From Pseudotamlana agarivorans (GTDB lineage: Bacteria > Bacteroidota > Bacteroidia > Flavobacteriales > Flavobacteriaceae), in NCBI RefSeq assembly GCF_018860245.1, contig NZ_JAHKPD010000013.1, positions 186,001 to 250,000 on the forward strand: a stretch of DNA of 64,000 bases, in the 5' to 3' direction. Shown piece by piece: positions 56,485-64,000 of this stretch. Made by a program: the position numbers and the translations under genes. The stretch's first letter is position 1, and each line of letters opens with the position of its first letter. A model generated the notes under the pieces. The model made no database searches. It was given only the letters and a program-made list of their open reading frames with translations, and was not told the DNA's origin.

Positions 56485-58656
56485 ATGAATTTAAAACTGA
56501 ACACCATTTTTGCCATTGTATTTATGGCAGGATATTTTACGCAGCTCCATGCGCAACCTGGCTATGCCGGTGAATGGAAAAAAACACGCCTTTACGGACA
56601 TTCATACAACAGTGGAGATTTTAGCGATGAAGAATATAATTGGATTCGCGATCACTTTGAATATTTCACCATTGAAAAGACACATCTAAGGTCAATTTAT
56701 GGTAATCCTTCCCATGAAGAGACGAGTAAAATTACAGCGACAAAACTGATCGAGGCAAACCCACGTTGCAAACCGCTTTCAATCTATAGTATTGGGTCTG
56801 GATATCCGCTTCTTTTTGAATCCCAAGCTGAGATACTACAAACAAATCCTGAGTATTTTTTATATGACGCGAATGGCGATGTAGATGCGTTGAATCTTGA
56901 AAATTCAGGTGAAAATGACTGGTATGTTAATACAGTAAACGATCTAGTCGAGTCTAGCGACCTTCACGGCGTCTTTCTAGATGGCTATAAGGGAGCGTAT
57001 ACAGCACATACAGATAATGTACAATATATGAGTGATAGAATAACTGGCTATAGACTGGTTAACGGAATGGATTTTGCCCCAAACGGTTTAAGCATACGAG
57101 GCTGGCCTGAGTGCTTAAATTATTCAGATGGTGTATTTATTGATGCCTTTTTCCGTAGACGTGTTATGTCCAAAGAAGCGGGTGTTGTACTCCTTGACGC
57201 TTGTCTTGAAATTCCAAATGATCAGATGTTTGTGTGTTTTTCAGCCTACGATGGCTATAGCTCAACTTTTGAATTTAGCCATGCTGCTTACCTTATAGTG
57301 GCGCATGAAAACACGTATTACCGCTGGGTAGATGAAGGTGATCACCTTTGGAACTCTTCGTCACTAATGACTTGGCATGATGTATTTGATAAAGAAATGG
57401 GTGAGCCGTTAGGTAAAGCTGTCAAGGATGGCTATGTGTACACCAGAGTTTTTGAATATTGTACCGTGACCATCGATGTAGAAAATATTACTTCACATAT
57501 CGAATGGGATCAAGACAATAGACCCGATACAGGAGATGAAAATTTAGCATTAAGCGGTACGGCATCGCAATCTTCTACAGCTTATACAGGCGTAGCTTCA
57601 CGTGCTATTGATGGTAATACCGGTGGTACTTGGTCTAATGGATCAGTTTCGCATACAGCTAATGAAACAAATCCATGGTGGGAATTAGATTTGGGCGCTG
57701 TTAAAAGTATTGGCGAAGTTGTTGTGTATGGCAGAACAGACGCTTGCTGTAAAGCGCGGTTAAATAATTTCACAGTAACTGTAATGGATGCTAATAGAAA
57801 TACTGTTTTTTCACAAGGTTTTACATCCTTTCCAGATCCTTCGACGACTATTGATATTGGGGATGTGTTGGGTCAAATAATTCAGATTCAACTAAACGGT
57901 ACAAATGCATTGTCATTGGCTGAAGTTGAGGTGTATGAAGGAGCGTATAATCAGATTTCAAACCTTGCTTTAAGCGGAACAGCATCGCAGTCTACTACCG
58001 CATACAGTGGGCCAGCATCACGAGCTATTGACGGTAATACCAATGGGGTATGGAGTAATAGTTCTGTGTCGCATACCGCAGCCGTAAATGATTCATGGTG
58101 GATGGTAACTCTTGATAATAACGCTTTTATTGAAGAAGTAATCGTGTACAACCGTACAGACGTTGCTTACATGGACAGATTAAATAATTTCACCATAGAA
58201 GTGCTAAATAGTGCGAATGAAATCACATTTACACAAACTATTACGACGGCACCAAATCCTTCAGTGCTAATTAATGTTGGCGGTGTAGAAGCGAATCGCG
58301 TACGAATAATACAGAACAATAATTCAACGGCGCTTTCATTGGCAGAGGTTGAGGTTTACGGTACAACATCTTCAGCAACAGCTAAATCAAGCAGTAATAA
58401 AAATATGCTGGAAGCCGATTTTACCAATGTGTTTAAGCTCTATCCGAATCCTGTAAAAGATTTTGTCACTATTCAACTTGATACCATAGAACCTGCTAAT
58501 TATCATGTGGTAAACATGTTAGGTCAAGTAATGCTTTCAAGTACAATTCATCAAGGAGCCAATGTTGTTGATTTGTCTAGTCTGCCTACTGGGATTTATA
58601 CCGTTCGTGTGTCTAATGAAGTGACTTCACAAATGAAAAGAATTATAAAAGAATAA
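56485..58656 (+). CDS. Putative secreted glycoside hydrolase (GHL15-like) with two fucolectin-type modules and T9SS tail
   Basis: A 723-residue paralog of 48864 (nearly the same motifs: FEYFTIEKTH, GVFLDGYKGAYTAH, RGWPECLNYSDGVFIDAFFRR, YLIVAHENTYYRWVD, DKEMGEPLGKAVKDGYVYTRVF), extended by extra domains. The catalytic part is about 20-345. The first lectin-like module (about 352-488) has WWELDLG and YGRTDACCKARLNNF with an adjacent Cys pair. The second (about 492-628) has WWMVTLD and YNRTDVAYMDRLNNF without the Cys pair. The T9SS tail is about 648-723 (KLYPNPVKDFVTIQL ... LPTGIYTVRVSNE). It is followed about 100 bp later by the enlarged esterase, making the second copy of the cassette. Confidence 0.68.
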   Translation: MNLKLNTIFAIVFMAGYFTQLHAQPGYAGEWKKTRLYGHSYNSGDFSDEEYNWIRDHFEYFTIEKTHLRSIYGNPSHEETSKITATKLIEANPRCKPLSIYSIGSGYPLLFESQAEILQTNPEYFLYDANGDVDALNLENSGENDWYVNTVNDLVESSDLHGVFLDGYKGAYTAHTDNVQYMSDRITGYRLVNGMDFAPNGLSIRGWPECLNYSDGVFIDAFFRRRVMSKEAGVVLLDACLEIPNDQMFVCFSAYDGYSSTFEFSHAAYLIVAHENTYYRWVDEGDHLWNSSSLMTWHDVFDKEMGEPLGKAVKDGYVYTRVFEYCTVTIDVENITSHIEWDQDNRPDTGDENLALSGTASQSSTAYTGVASRAIDGNTGGTWSNGSVSHTANETNPWWELDLGAVKSIGEVVVYGRTDACCKARLNNFTVTVMDANRNTVFSQGFTSFPDPSTTIDIGDVLGQIIQIQLNGTNALSLAEVEVYEGAYNQISNLALSGTASQSTTAYSGPASRAIDGNTNGVWSNSSVSHTAAVNDSWWMVTLDNNAFIEEVIVYNRTDVAYMDRLNNFTIEVLNSANEITFTQTITTAPNPSVLINVGGVEANRVRIIQNNNSTALSLAEVEVYGTTSSATAKSSSNKNMLEADFTNVFKLYPNPVKDFVTIQLDTIEPANYHVVNMLGQVMLSSTIHQGANVVDLSSLPTGIYTVRVSNEVTSQMKRIIKE

Positions 58657-58754
58657 TAATCATATAAAAGAGACGGTTTAAATAAAGGCTAAAACAGAAT
58701 TTTTCTGAAAGTACAATTTTTGAATAGTCTCTTTTATTCTAACATTCAACCCTC

Positions 58755-61700
58755 ATGTTAAATAATAAAATAATAAAAAAAATTTTAGTGATTTTATCAA
58801 TCACATTAAGTATGCTATGCTTTTCTCAGACTGTTGGACCCTGGGATTTAGATGAGCTATATGAAGTACCTGAATGGGAAGCAACCACGCTTGCCCAAAA
58901 AGATGGCGTTACGAGTCTATTATTTAGTTCTCTGGATTATCTGGGGAATCCCGTGCAAGTCTTTGCCTATTATAGTGCACCTAGCGGTACCATGCCTGCG
59001 GGCGGTTGGCCAGCAATGGTTCATGCCCACGGCGGTGGGGGTACGGCTTACTCACAATGGGTGAACTACTTTAACGACCAAGGTTATGCTGCTATAAGTT
59101 TAGATTTAGAAGGCCATATTCCCACAGAAGACGCGAATGGCGCCTATCTGCCTTCTCCAAACCCTGGCCCAAGCAGAAGTGGTGTGTTTAATGATTATGC
59201 CAACCCAGTGGAAGAACAATGGTTTTATCATGCCATAGCACAGGTTATTATCGGCCATACCTTAATAGGGTCTTTTCCTGAAGTAAATGCCAATAAAATT
59301 GGACTTAGTGGTGCCAGTTGGGGAGGTACCATTACAAGTACAGCAATGGGTGTTGATAACAGATGGTCATGGGCTATTCCTGTATATGGGGCAGGCTATT
59401 TAGATGATTCTGATGGTGCTCAAGGAAACAATATTAGCGGTGCTAAAGCTGATTTTGTAAATCAATATTATGATGCTTCAGTGTATTTTGATAGGGTGGA
59501 CTTTCCTGTTTTATTTATTAATGGAACAAACGATTATAATTTTGCGATGCCAGTAACCCAAAATTCAGCAAAACATGTGAATGGTAATATACTATTTTCA
59601 TTACGCTTTGGACACAGTAATTTGGCACCTTTAAGACTTGATGAGCTTTATACTTTTGCCAATCAAGTGACTTATGGTACTGATGCCTTACCTGCTTTTG
59701 GATCGCCAAGTTTCGATGCTTCGAATGTGGCGACTGTAAATGTCGCTTCTGAGGCAGGATTAAGCAGTGCCGAATTGCTTTATACACTTGATGATGGTTA
59801 TTGGTACGAGCGTGAATGGTTAGCGACAACAGCAACAATATCCGGAAATATACTTTCTGCTACATTGCCAGAAAACACGGTGGCTTTCTATTTTGCAGCT
59901 ACAGATTCACGTGGTCTAATGACGACTTCAGAATATGTTGAAACGCATGGTGGAACAATTCCTTCAGGTAATCCTAACGTTGCTATTTATGGTACAGCAT
60001 CTCAATCGTCAACCGATTATTCTGGTGAAGCTTCAAGAGCCATAGATCAAAATGCAAGTGGGGTATATTCTGATGGTTCTGTATCGCATACTTCCGCAGA
60101 AGATAATGCTTGGTGGCAAGTCGATTTGGTTGGTTCTCATAGCATAGATGAAATTGTTGTTTTCAATCGAACTGATGCTGGCTATCAGGCAAGAATGACA
60201 AATTTCACGGTATATATTATTAATAGTGATGATGAAATTACTTTTTCTCAGTCATTTAATAATTATCCAGACCCTTCAGTAACTATTGAAGCCAATGGCG
60301 CTGTTGGAAGTGTCGTAAAAGTACAGTTGGACGCTACCAATACGCCGTTAACCCTTGCTGAGGTTCAAGTATATGAAGTTGAAAACACGCCTGTTTCGGT
60401 GACTTCAGTGGGTGTTTCTCCAGAAAATGCATCCGTAGCGGTTGGAAATTCATTATTATTAATGACAACTGTAACGCCCTTAGATGCCACCGATCAAACT
60501 GTAAATTGGAGAAGTAGTAATTCCGCAGTTGCAACGGTTAATGAAACCACTGGGTTAGTAACGGCTTTAAGCACTGGTTCTGCCATAATTACGGCAACAA
60601 CAACCGATGGTGAATTTACAGATAATAGTTTTATTACAGTTACCAGTACATCATCTGGTAGCGATAATCTTGCCATATACGGTACGGCATCACAATCTTC
60701 AACGGCATATGGGGGGCAAGCTTCACGTGCTATTGATGGCAACAGTAGCGGTGTATGGTCAGAAAGTTCAACGACGCATACAGCTAATGAAACTAACCCT
60801 TGGTGGGAAGTTGATTTAGGTTCTGCTAGAAGTATTGGTGATATTGTCGTTTTTGGAAGAACAGACTCATGCTGCAAGACGCGTTTAACAAATTTTACGG
60901 TTACGGTTATGGACGGAGATCGAAATACCGTTTTCTCACAAGCGTTTACTGCCTTTCCAGATCCTTCAATCGCCATTGAAACTGGTGATGTCATCGGGCA
61001 AATCGTTCAGGTTCAGATAGACGGAACAAATCCATTATCATTAGCTGAAGTTGAGGTGTATGCCGGAGTATATGAAGTGTCAAATCTTGCGTTAAACGGG
61101 ACAGCATCGCAGTCTACAACTGCTTATACTGGCGAGGCTTCACGTGCTATAGACGGGAACACGACTGGGGGATGGAATGCTGGTTCTGTAACACATACCG
61201 AAGCTATAAGTAATTCGTGGTGGATGGTTAACCTAAATGGTAATTATACCATAGAGGAGGTAACGATTTTTAATCGTACCGATACGCGTTACATGAGCAG
61301 GTTAAATAATTTCACTTTAGAGGTGCTAAATAACGAAGATAATGTGGTCTACACACAAACAATCACAAGCACGCCTAATCCTTCAGTAACTATAAATGTT
61401 GGTGAGGTTACAGGCAATCGCGTGAGAATATCACAGAACAAAGCATCCACAGCCTTATCATTAGCTGAGGTTGAAGTATATGGTTCTGCAGCTTCAGTAA
61501 CAGCCAAATCAAGCCTTGATAAAACCAACATGAAAGCCGAATATGAACCGGTATTTAAAATCTTCCCAAATCCAGTTGAAAATTTTGTGACTGTTAAACT
61601 AGAAATGGCAGCGATTTCAGCATATAAATTAATTAATATCACAGGGCAAGTCGTTCTTTCGGGTGTTATAAACCATGTTTCAAATGTGCTGGATTTAACA

Positions 61701-61778
61701 AGTTTTACACCTGGTGTTTATTTTTTAGAAGTGTCAAACGGAACAATAACACAAAGAAAAAGAGTAGTTAAAAAATAA
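58755..61778 (+). CDS. Large secreted alpha/beta-hydrolase esterase with three fucolectin-type modules, a Big_2 domain and T9SS tail
   Basis: A 1007-residue protein. The first 400 residues or so are almost the same as the esterase at 50193 (AHGGGGTAYSQW, GLSGAS188WGG, FINGTNDYNFAMP, LRFGHSN). Then follow a fucolectin-like module (about 406-545, NRTDAGYQARM), a bacterial Ig-like Big_2 domain (about 546-634, VTSVGVSPENASVAVGNSLL ... STGSAIITATTTDG), a Cys-pair module (about 636-772, GRTDSCCKTRL), a further module (about 776-912, NRTDTRYMSRL) and a T9SS tail (about 930-1007). It is expected to deacylate a fucose-rich glycan while held to it by several binding sites. The catalytic part is well supported; the acyl group and sugar are unknown. 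Confidence 0.8.
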   Translation: MLNNKIIKKILVILSITLSMLCFSQTVGPWDLDELYEVPEWEATTLAQKDGVTSLLFSSLDYLGNPVQVFAYYSAPSGTMPAGGWPAMVHAHGGGGTAYSQWVNYFNDQGYAAISLDLEGHIPTEDANGAYLPSPNPGPSRSGVFNDYANPVEEQWFYHAIAQVIIGHTLIGSFPEVNANKIGLSGASWGGTITSTAMGVDNRWSWAIPVYGAGYLDDSDGAQGNNISGAKADFVNQYYDASVYFDRVDFPVLFINGTNDYNFAMPVTQNSAKHVNGNILFSLRFGHSNLAPLRLDELYTFANQVTYGTDALPAFGSPSFDASNVATVNVASEAGLSSAELLYTLDDGYWYEREWLATTATISGNILSATLPENTVAFYFAATDSRGLMTTSEYVETHGGTIPSGNPNVAIYGTASQSSTDYSGEASRAIDQNASGVYSDGSVSHTSAEDNAWWQVDLVGSHSIDEIVVFNRTDAGYQARMTNFTVYIINSDDEITFSQSFNNYPDPSVTIEANGAVGSVVKVQLDATNTPLTLAEVQVYEVENTPVSVTSVGVSPENASVAVGNSLLLMTTVTPLDATDQTVNWRSSNSAVATVNETTGLVTALSTGSAIITATTTDGEFTDNSFITVTSTSSGSDNLAIYGTASQSSTAYGGQASRAIDGNSSGVWSESSTTHTANETNPWWEVDLGSARSIGDIVVFGRTDSCCKTRLTNFTVTVMDGDRNTVFSQAFTAFPDPSIAIETGDVIGQIVQVQIDGTNPLSLAEVEVYAGVYEVSNLALNGTASQSTTAYTGEASRAIDGNTTGGWNAGSVTHTEAISNSWWMVNLNGNYTIEEVTIFNRTDTRYMSRLNNFTLEVLNNEDNVVYTQTITSTPNPSVTINVGEVTGNRVRISQNKASTALSLAEVEVYGSAASVTAKSSLDKTNMKAEYEPVFKIFPNPVENFVTVKLEMAAISAYKLINITGQVVLSGVINHVSNVLDLTSFTPGVYFLEVSNGTITQRKRVVKK

Positions 61779-61848
61779 GTTGTACATATAAAAACCATAT
61801 TACATTTTAGGTTAAGCATTAAAACCCAAGATGATTTGAATTATGTAG

Positions 61849-61883
61849 ACCGTCTAAAGAGTCATTTTTAGGCGGTTTTTTTT
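61849..61883 (+). terminator. Rho-independent terminator
   Basis: The stem ACCGTCTAAA / TTTAGGCGGT (one G-T pair) is followed by eight T. It ends the second cassette. Confidence 0.85.
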
Positions 61884-61984
61884 GCCATATAATGTGCATG
61901 CCTTATTGGGGTTGTTGTGTCTTTGTCGCCTTGAATCACTAATAATGGCGCACTAAATGTTTTCATGGCTTTGCTCAGACTGGT
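61868..61984 (-). pseudogene. Remnant of an alpha/beta-hydrolase gene (C-terminal piece)
   Basis: A 38-codon minus-strand frame after an in-frame stop at 61985 contains [20 protein letters not shown] and ends at 61868. The [10 protein letters not shown] pattern is the strand with the catalytic acid of alpha/beta-hydrolases. The frame continues upstream through that single stop as another protein-like stretch (about 61988-62070), which suggests a broken gene. It overlaps the terminator of the + strand cassette, so it is not expressed as a normal gene. Confidence 0.45.
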
Positions 61985-62080
61985 CTAGATTGCTAAGATG
62001 TTTAAGGTTTTAAATTTAGTATTGTTTTTTAAGGATTGATTTTCAGATGTTTTGAAATAGTATGGTTTTTTACTCAAGTC

Positions 62081-62140
62081 AAAATGAGCAAATATTGACT
62101 GATTTCGGTCTAATAGGTTTCTATTATTGTTTTATTTTAG
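62081..62140 (+). promoter_or_regulatory. Shared PUL element upstream of the last sulfatase
   Basis: AAAATGAGCAAATATTGACT (62081-62100) matches the GH95 element (44324) in 18 of 20 bases. A TATTTTAG box (62133-62140) lies 47 nt from the start of the GAGC core. A TATTATTG box, the same as at GH95, lies 11 bp closer (62122-62129). The rest of the 536-bp spacer holds the terminator and the minus-strand remnant. Confidence 0.5.
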
Positions 62141-62314
62141 CAAGCATATAAACATGAATTAAAATTAAAATTTAATGCGTTTTTTAAATTGTTTTCTAAC
62201 ACTCTAGTCCAAAATGGGACTTTAAAAAAGGACTGTGTAAAATGGTAATGATTTGTAAACCTTATCTGATTAAAAGAGAAATTAAAGCGCTAAAAAAAAT
62301 ATAAATATCAAATT

Positions 62315-63739
62315 ATGAAAATTCTTAAACTTATTACATGCTTTTTTATTACAATGGTGTGTTTTACAGCCTGTAAAAAAGACACTGAAACACCTCGCGA
62401 TAAACAAGAGGAAACTAGACCTAATATCGTATTCATTTTTGGCGATGATTGGGGCTGGGGAGATTTAAGCGCACATGGTCATCCTTATGTGAAAACACCA
62501 AATATTGATCGTTTGGTAGCCGAAGGTACCGATTACCAAAGATTCACGGTGGCCAGTGGTGTGTGTTCACCAAGTAGAGCCGCCGTAATGACGGGGCACT
62601 TCCCAGCAAGGCATAATGTTGATGGTCATTTCGCCTGGGTAAAAGATAATGCAAAACGCAATATGCCAGATTGGTTAGATCCAGACGTGACATTATTGCC
62701 AAGATTATTGCAAAAAGGGGGCTATGCTACCGCGCACTTTGGTAAATGGCATCTGTCTAATAATATGGTTGAAGATTCGCCAGCTCCAGGAGTTTATGGT
62801 TATGATGAATATGGTGCATTTAACTGTTCTGGAGAACAAATGCCTGTACATAATGATGCGAATAGAGCGATTGCATTTATAGAAAAAGCCAATGAAGAAA
62901 ATAAACCTTTCTTTATTAATTTATGGATACATGAGCCACATGCACCACATCATGTGGTTCCAAAATATCAACAACGTTTTCCTGAATTACCTGAAGATGA
63001 TAACATTTATGCTTCGATTTTATCTCATGCCGATGATAGAATTGGAGACGTACTGGACGCTATTGATCGTTTGGAACTGGCAGATAATACACTTGTAATT
63101 TTTAGTTCAGATAATGGCCCAGCAAGAGCAGCCTACGACGTAAAAGAATTAAAATTAAAATACGATTCGGCTACAGGGGCAGGGTATGATACGAGTGCAT
63201 CAAAAGGTATAACAGGCGGTAGAAAGGGCTACAAAGCCTCTTTATTTGAAGGTGGTATAGGCGTGCCGTTTATTGTGAGGTGGCCTGGAAAGGTGAAAGC
63301 TGGAGTTATTGATAATACGTCTTTAATGTCGGCTGTAGATTTACTGCCAACATTTTGTGAATTAGCCAAGGTTACATTACCAGAAAATTATGAGTCAGAT
63401 GGTATAAGTCAAGTAGCCACATTAGAGGGGGCAGAATACCCATTAAGAACAAAACCACTTTTTTGGAAATATAATGCAAGGTGGCCTGCCAGTAATAGAA
63501 CGCCAGATCATTGGGTGTCTTATGCCATTGTAGATCAGAATTGGAAATTGGTTGCTAATTACGATTTAAGCTATGTTGAGCTGTATGATATCACAAAAGA
63601 TACTTACGAAAAAAGCGATCTTAAAGAGGGAAATGCAGCTGTTGTAGAAGCATTGATTAATAAAATAAAAAAATGGCAAGCGGAGTTGCCAACAGGACCA
63701 GATTCAAAATTATTCTCTAAAGAAAGGGAAACGATTTAA
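62315..63739 (+). CDS. Sulfatase lipoprotein (S1), CSPSR active site
   Basis: A 474-residue sulfatase with a lipoprotein signal (TMVCFTAC, Cys20). Motifs are IFGDDWGWGDLSAHGHP, C84-S-P-S-R, HFGKWHLSNNM, NLWIHEPHAPHH, IFSSDNGPARAA and KASLFEGGIGVPFIVRWPG. It belongs with the 54572 sulfatase by sequence, but it is lipid-anchored and stands as a single gene behind its own shared PUL element. It probably acts at the outer membrane or in the periplasm on the same glycan. A terminator follows. Confidence 0.9.
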   Translation: MKILKLITCFFITMVCFTACKKDTETPRDKQEETRPNIVFIFGDDWGWGDLSAHGHPYVKTPNIDRLVAEGTDYQRFTVASGVCSPSRAAVMTGHFPARHNVDGHFAWVKDNAKRNMPDWLDPDVTLLPRLLQKGGYATAHFGKWHLSNNMVEDSPAPGVYGYDEYGAFNCSGEQMPVHNDANRAIAFIEKANEENKPFFINLWIHEPHAPHHVVPKYQQRFPELPEDDNIYASILSHADDRIGDVLDAIDRLELADNTLVIFSSDNGPARAAYDVKELKLKYDSATGAGYDTSASKGITGGRKGYKASLFEGGIGVPFIVRWPGKVKAGVIDNTSLMSAVDLLPTFCELAKVTLPENYESDGISQVATLEGAEYPLRTKPLFWKYNARWPASNRTPDHWVSYAIVDQNWKLVANYDLSYVELYDITKDTYEKSDLKEGNAAVVEALINKIKKWQAELPTGPDSKLFSKERETI

Positions 63740-63800
63740 GTCGCTTTCCTTTTGGGCTAAATTGAATTATGGGCTGTATCTCATAAACTGTGTGAGTTTT

Positions 63801-63837
63801 AAAATCTCGGGTTAAATATTAATCTGAGATTTTTTTA
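63801..63837 (+). terminator. Rho-independent terminator
   Basis: The stem AAAATCTC / GAGATTTT has a 17-nt loop and continues into T's. It closes the last sulfatase transcript. Confidence 0.75.
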
Positions 63838-63838
63838 T

Positions 63839-63973
63839 TTAAAGTTTTAGAGGATAGTAGCTGGTGACCAATATCAGGTCGTGCGCCGTGGGGATCTCAT
63901 TTTTTTCACCAAAAAGTTCTTGACTGCGAACGAACGAACTAACTAACAATAGAATTACATACAGCCTTCTCAT
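63839..63973 (-). pseudogene. Short secreted ORF or truncated gene start
   Basis: A 44-codon minus-strand frame begins MRRLYVILLLVSSFVRSQ, a convincing signal peptide, continues ELFGEKNEIPTAHDLILVTS and stops soon after. It looks like the 5' end of a secreted protein gene cut short by a stop codon or deletion. It could also be a true small exported peptide. I do not recognise the mature part. Confidence 0.4.
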
Positions 63974-64000
63974 TTTCAAATTTATTCTGAGTTTAAATTA

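Noticed and set aside
60494-60994. 166-codon minus-strand ORF
   Set aside because: It is antisense to the lectin-module region of the 58755 gene, has no signal or family motif, and is explained by the codon pattern of the sense gene.
57538-61495. Repeated DNA of the lectin modules as a tandem-repeat or mobile element
   Set aside because: The repeats are in-frame protein modules with divergent DNA, so they reflect domain duplication and not a repeat element.
1-64000. CRISPR arrays, tRNA or rRNA genes, intact transposases
   Set aside because: No regularly spaced repeats, no tRNA-like cloverleaf and no transposase motifs were seen by reading the sequence.

Overview
The window looks like an almost complete polysaccharide utilization locus (PUL) from a marine member of the Flavobacteriaceae (Bacteroidota). 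The evidence is AT-rich DNA, a SusC/SusD pair, a one-protein hybrid two-component sensor, seven proteins with type IX secretion (T9SS) C-terminal tails (YPNP ... GIY/GLY ... KKIVKK type), many lipoprotein signals and TAnnTTTG-type -7 promoter boxes. Almost everything is on the + strand; only three genes (10567-15753) run the other way.

Layout. (1) 1-7446: the 3' part of a sulfatase, a GH172/DUF2961 lipoprotein, a GH43-like beta-propeller enzyme, a GH29 fucosidase and a sulfatase, closed by a terminator. (2) 7719-15753: a non-SusC TonB-dependent receptor, then on the minus strand a sulfatase with a CxAxR site, an M15/VanY peptidase and an MG2-TonB-plug protein. (3) 15963-25597: hybrid two-component regulator, SusC and SusD. 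(4) 25725-31188: putative glycosidase, GH28, GH29, GH28. (5) 31510-42265: heparinase II/III-type lyase, divergent GH29 with a T9SS tail, GH29, GH28, PhoD-like phosphoesterase and a small T9SS protein. (6) 42469-48482: sulfatase, GH95, sulfatase. (7) 48538-63739: two versions of a cassette 'putative glycosidase + alpha/beta-hydrolase esterase', with three sulfatases. Several of these enzymes carry fucolectin-like F5/8 C modules. Gene remnants lie around the edges.

How it fits together. Eight Cys-type S1 sulfatases, three clear GH29 genes plus a divergent one, a GH95 and fucose-lectin-like modules point to a fucose-rich sulfated polysaccharide. A heparinase-fold lyase and three GH28-fold proteins suggest uronic acid in the backbone or branches. 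Two secreted esterases suggest acyl groups. This substrate is inference. No sulfatase-maturation enzyme is seen in the window.

The most notable unannotated signal is a family of related upstream elements (AATGAGCAAG/AATAAGCAAA type, with repeats about 10-11 bp apart). They lie in front of at least six transcription units, including susC. In all six, the start of the RAGC core is 47-48 nt upstream of a TAnnTTTG-like -7 box. This is a plausible operator set for the locus regulator.
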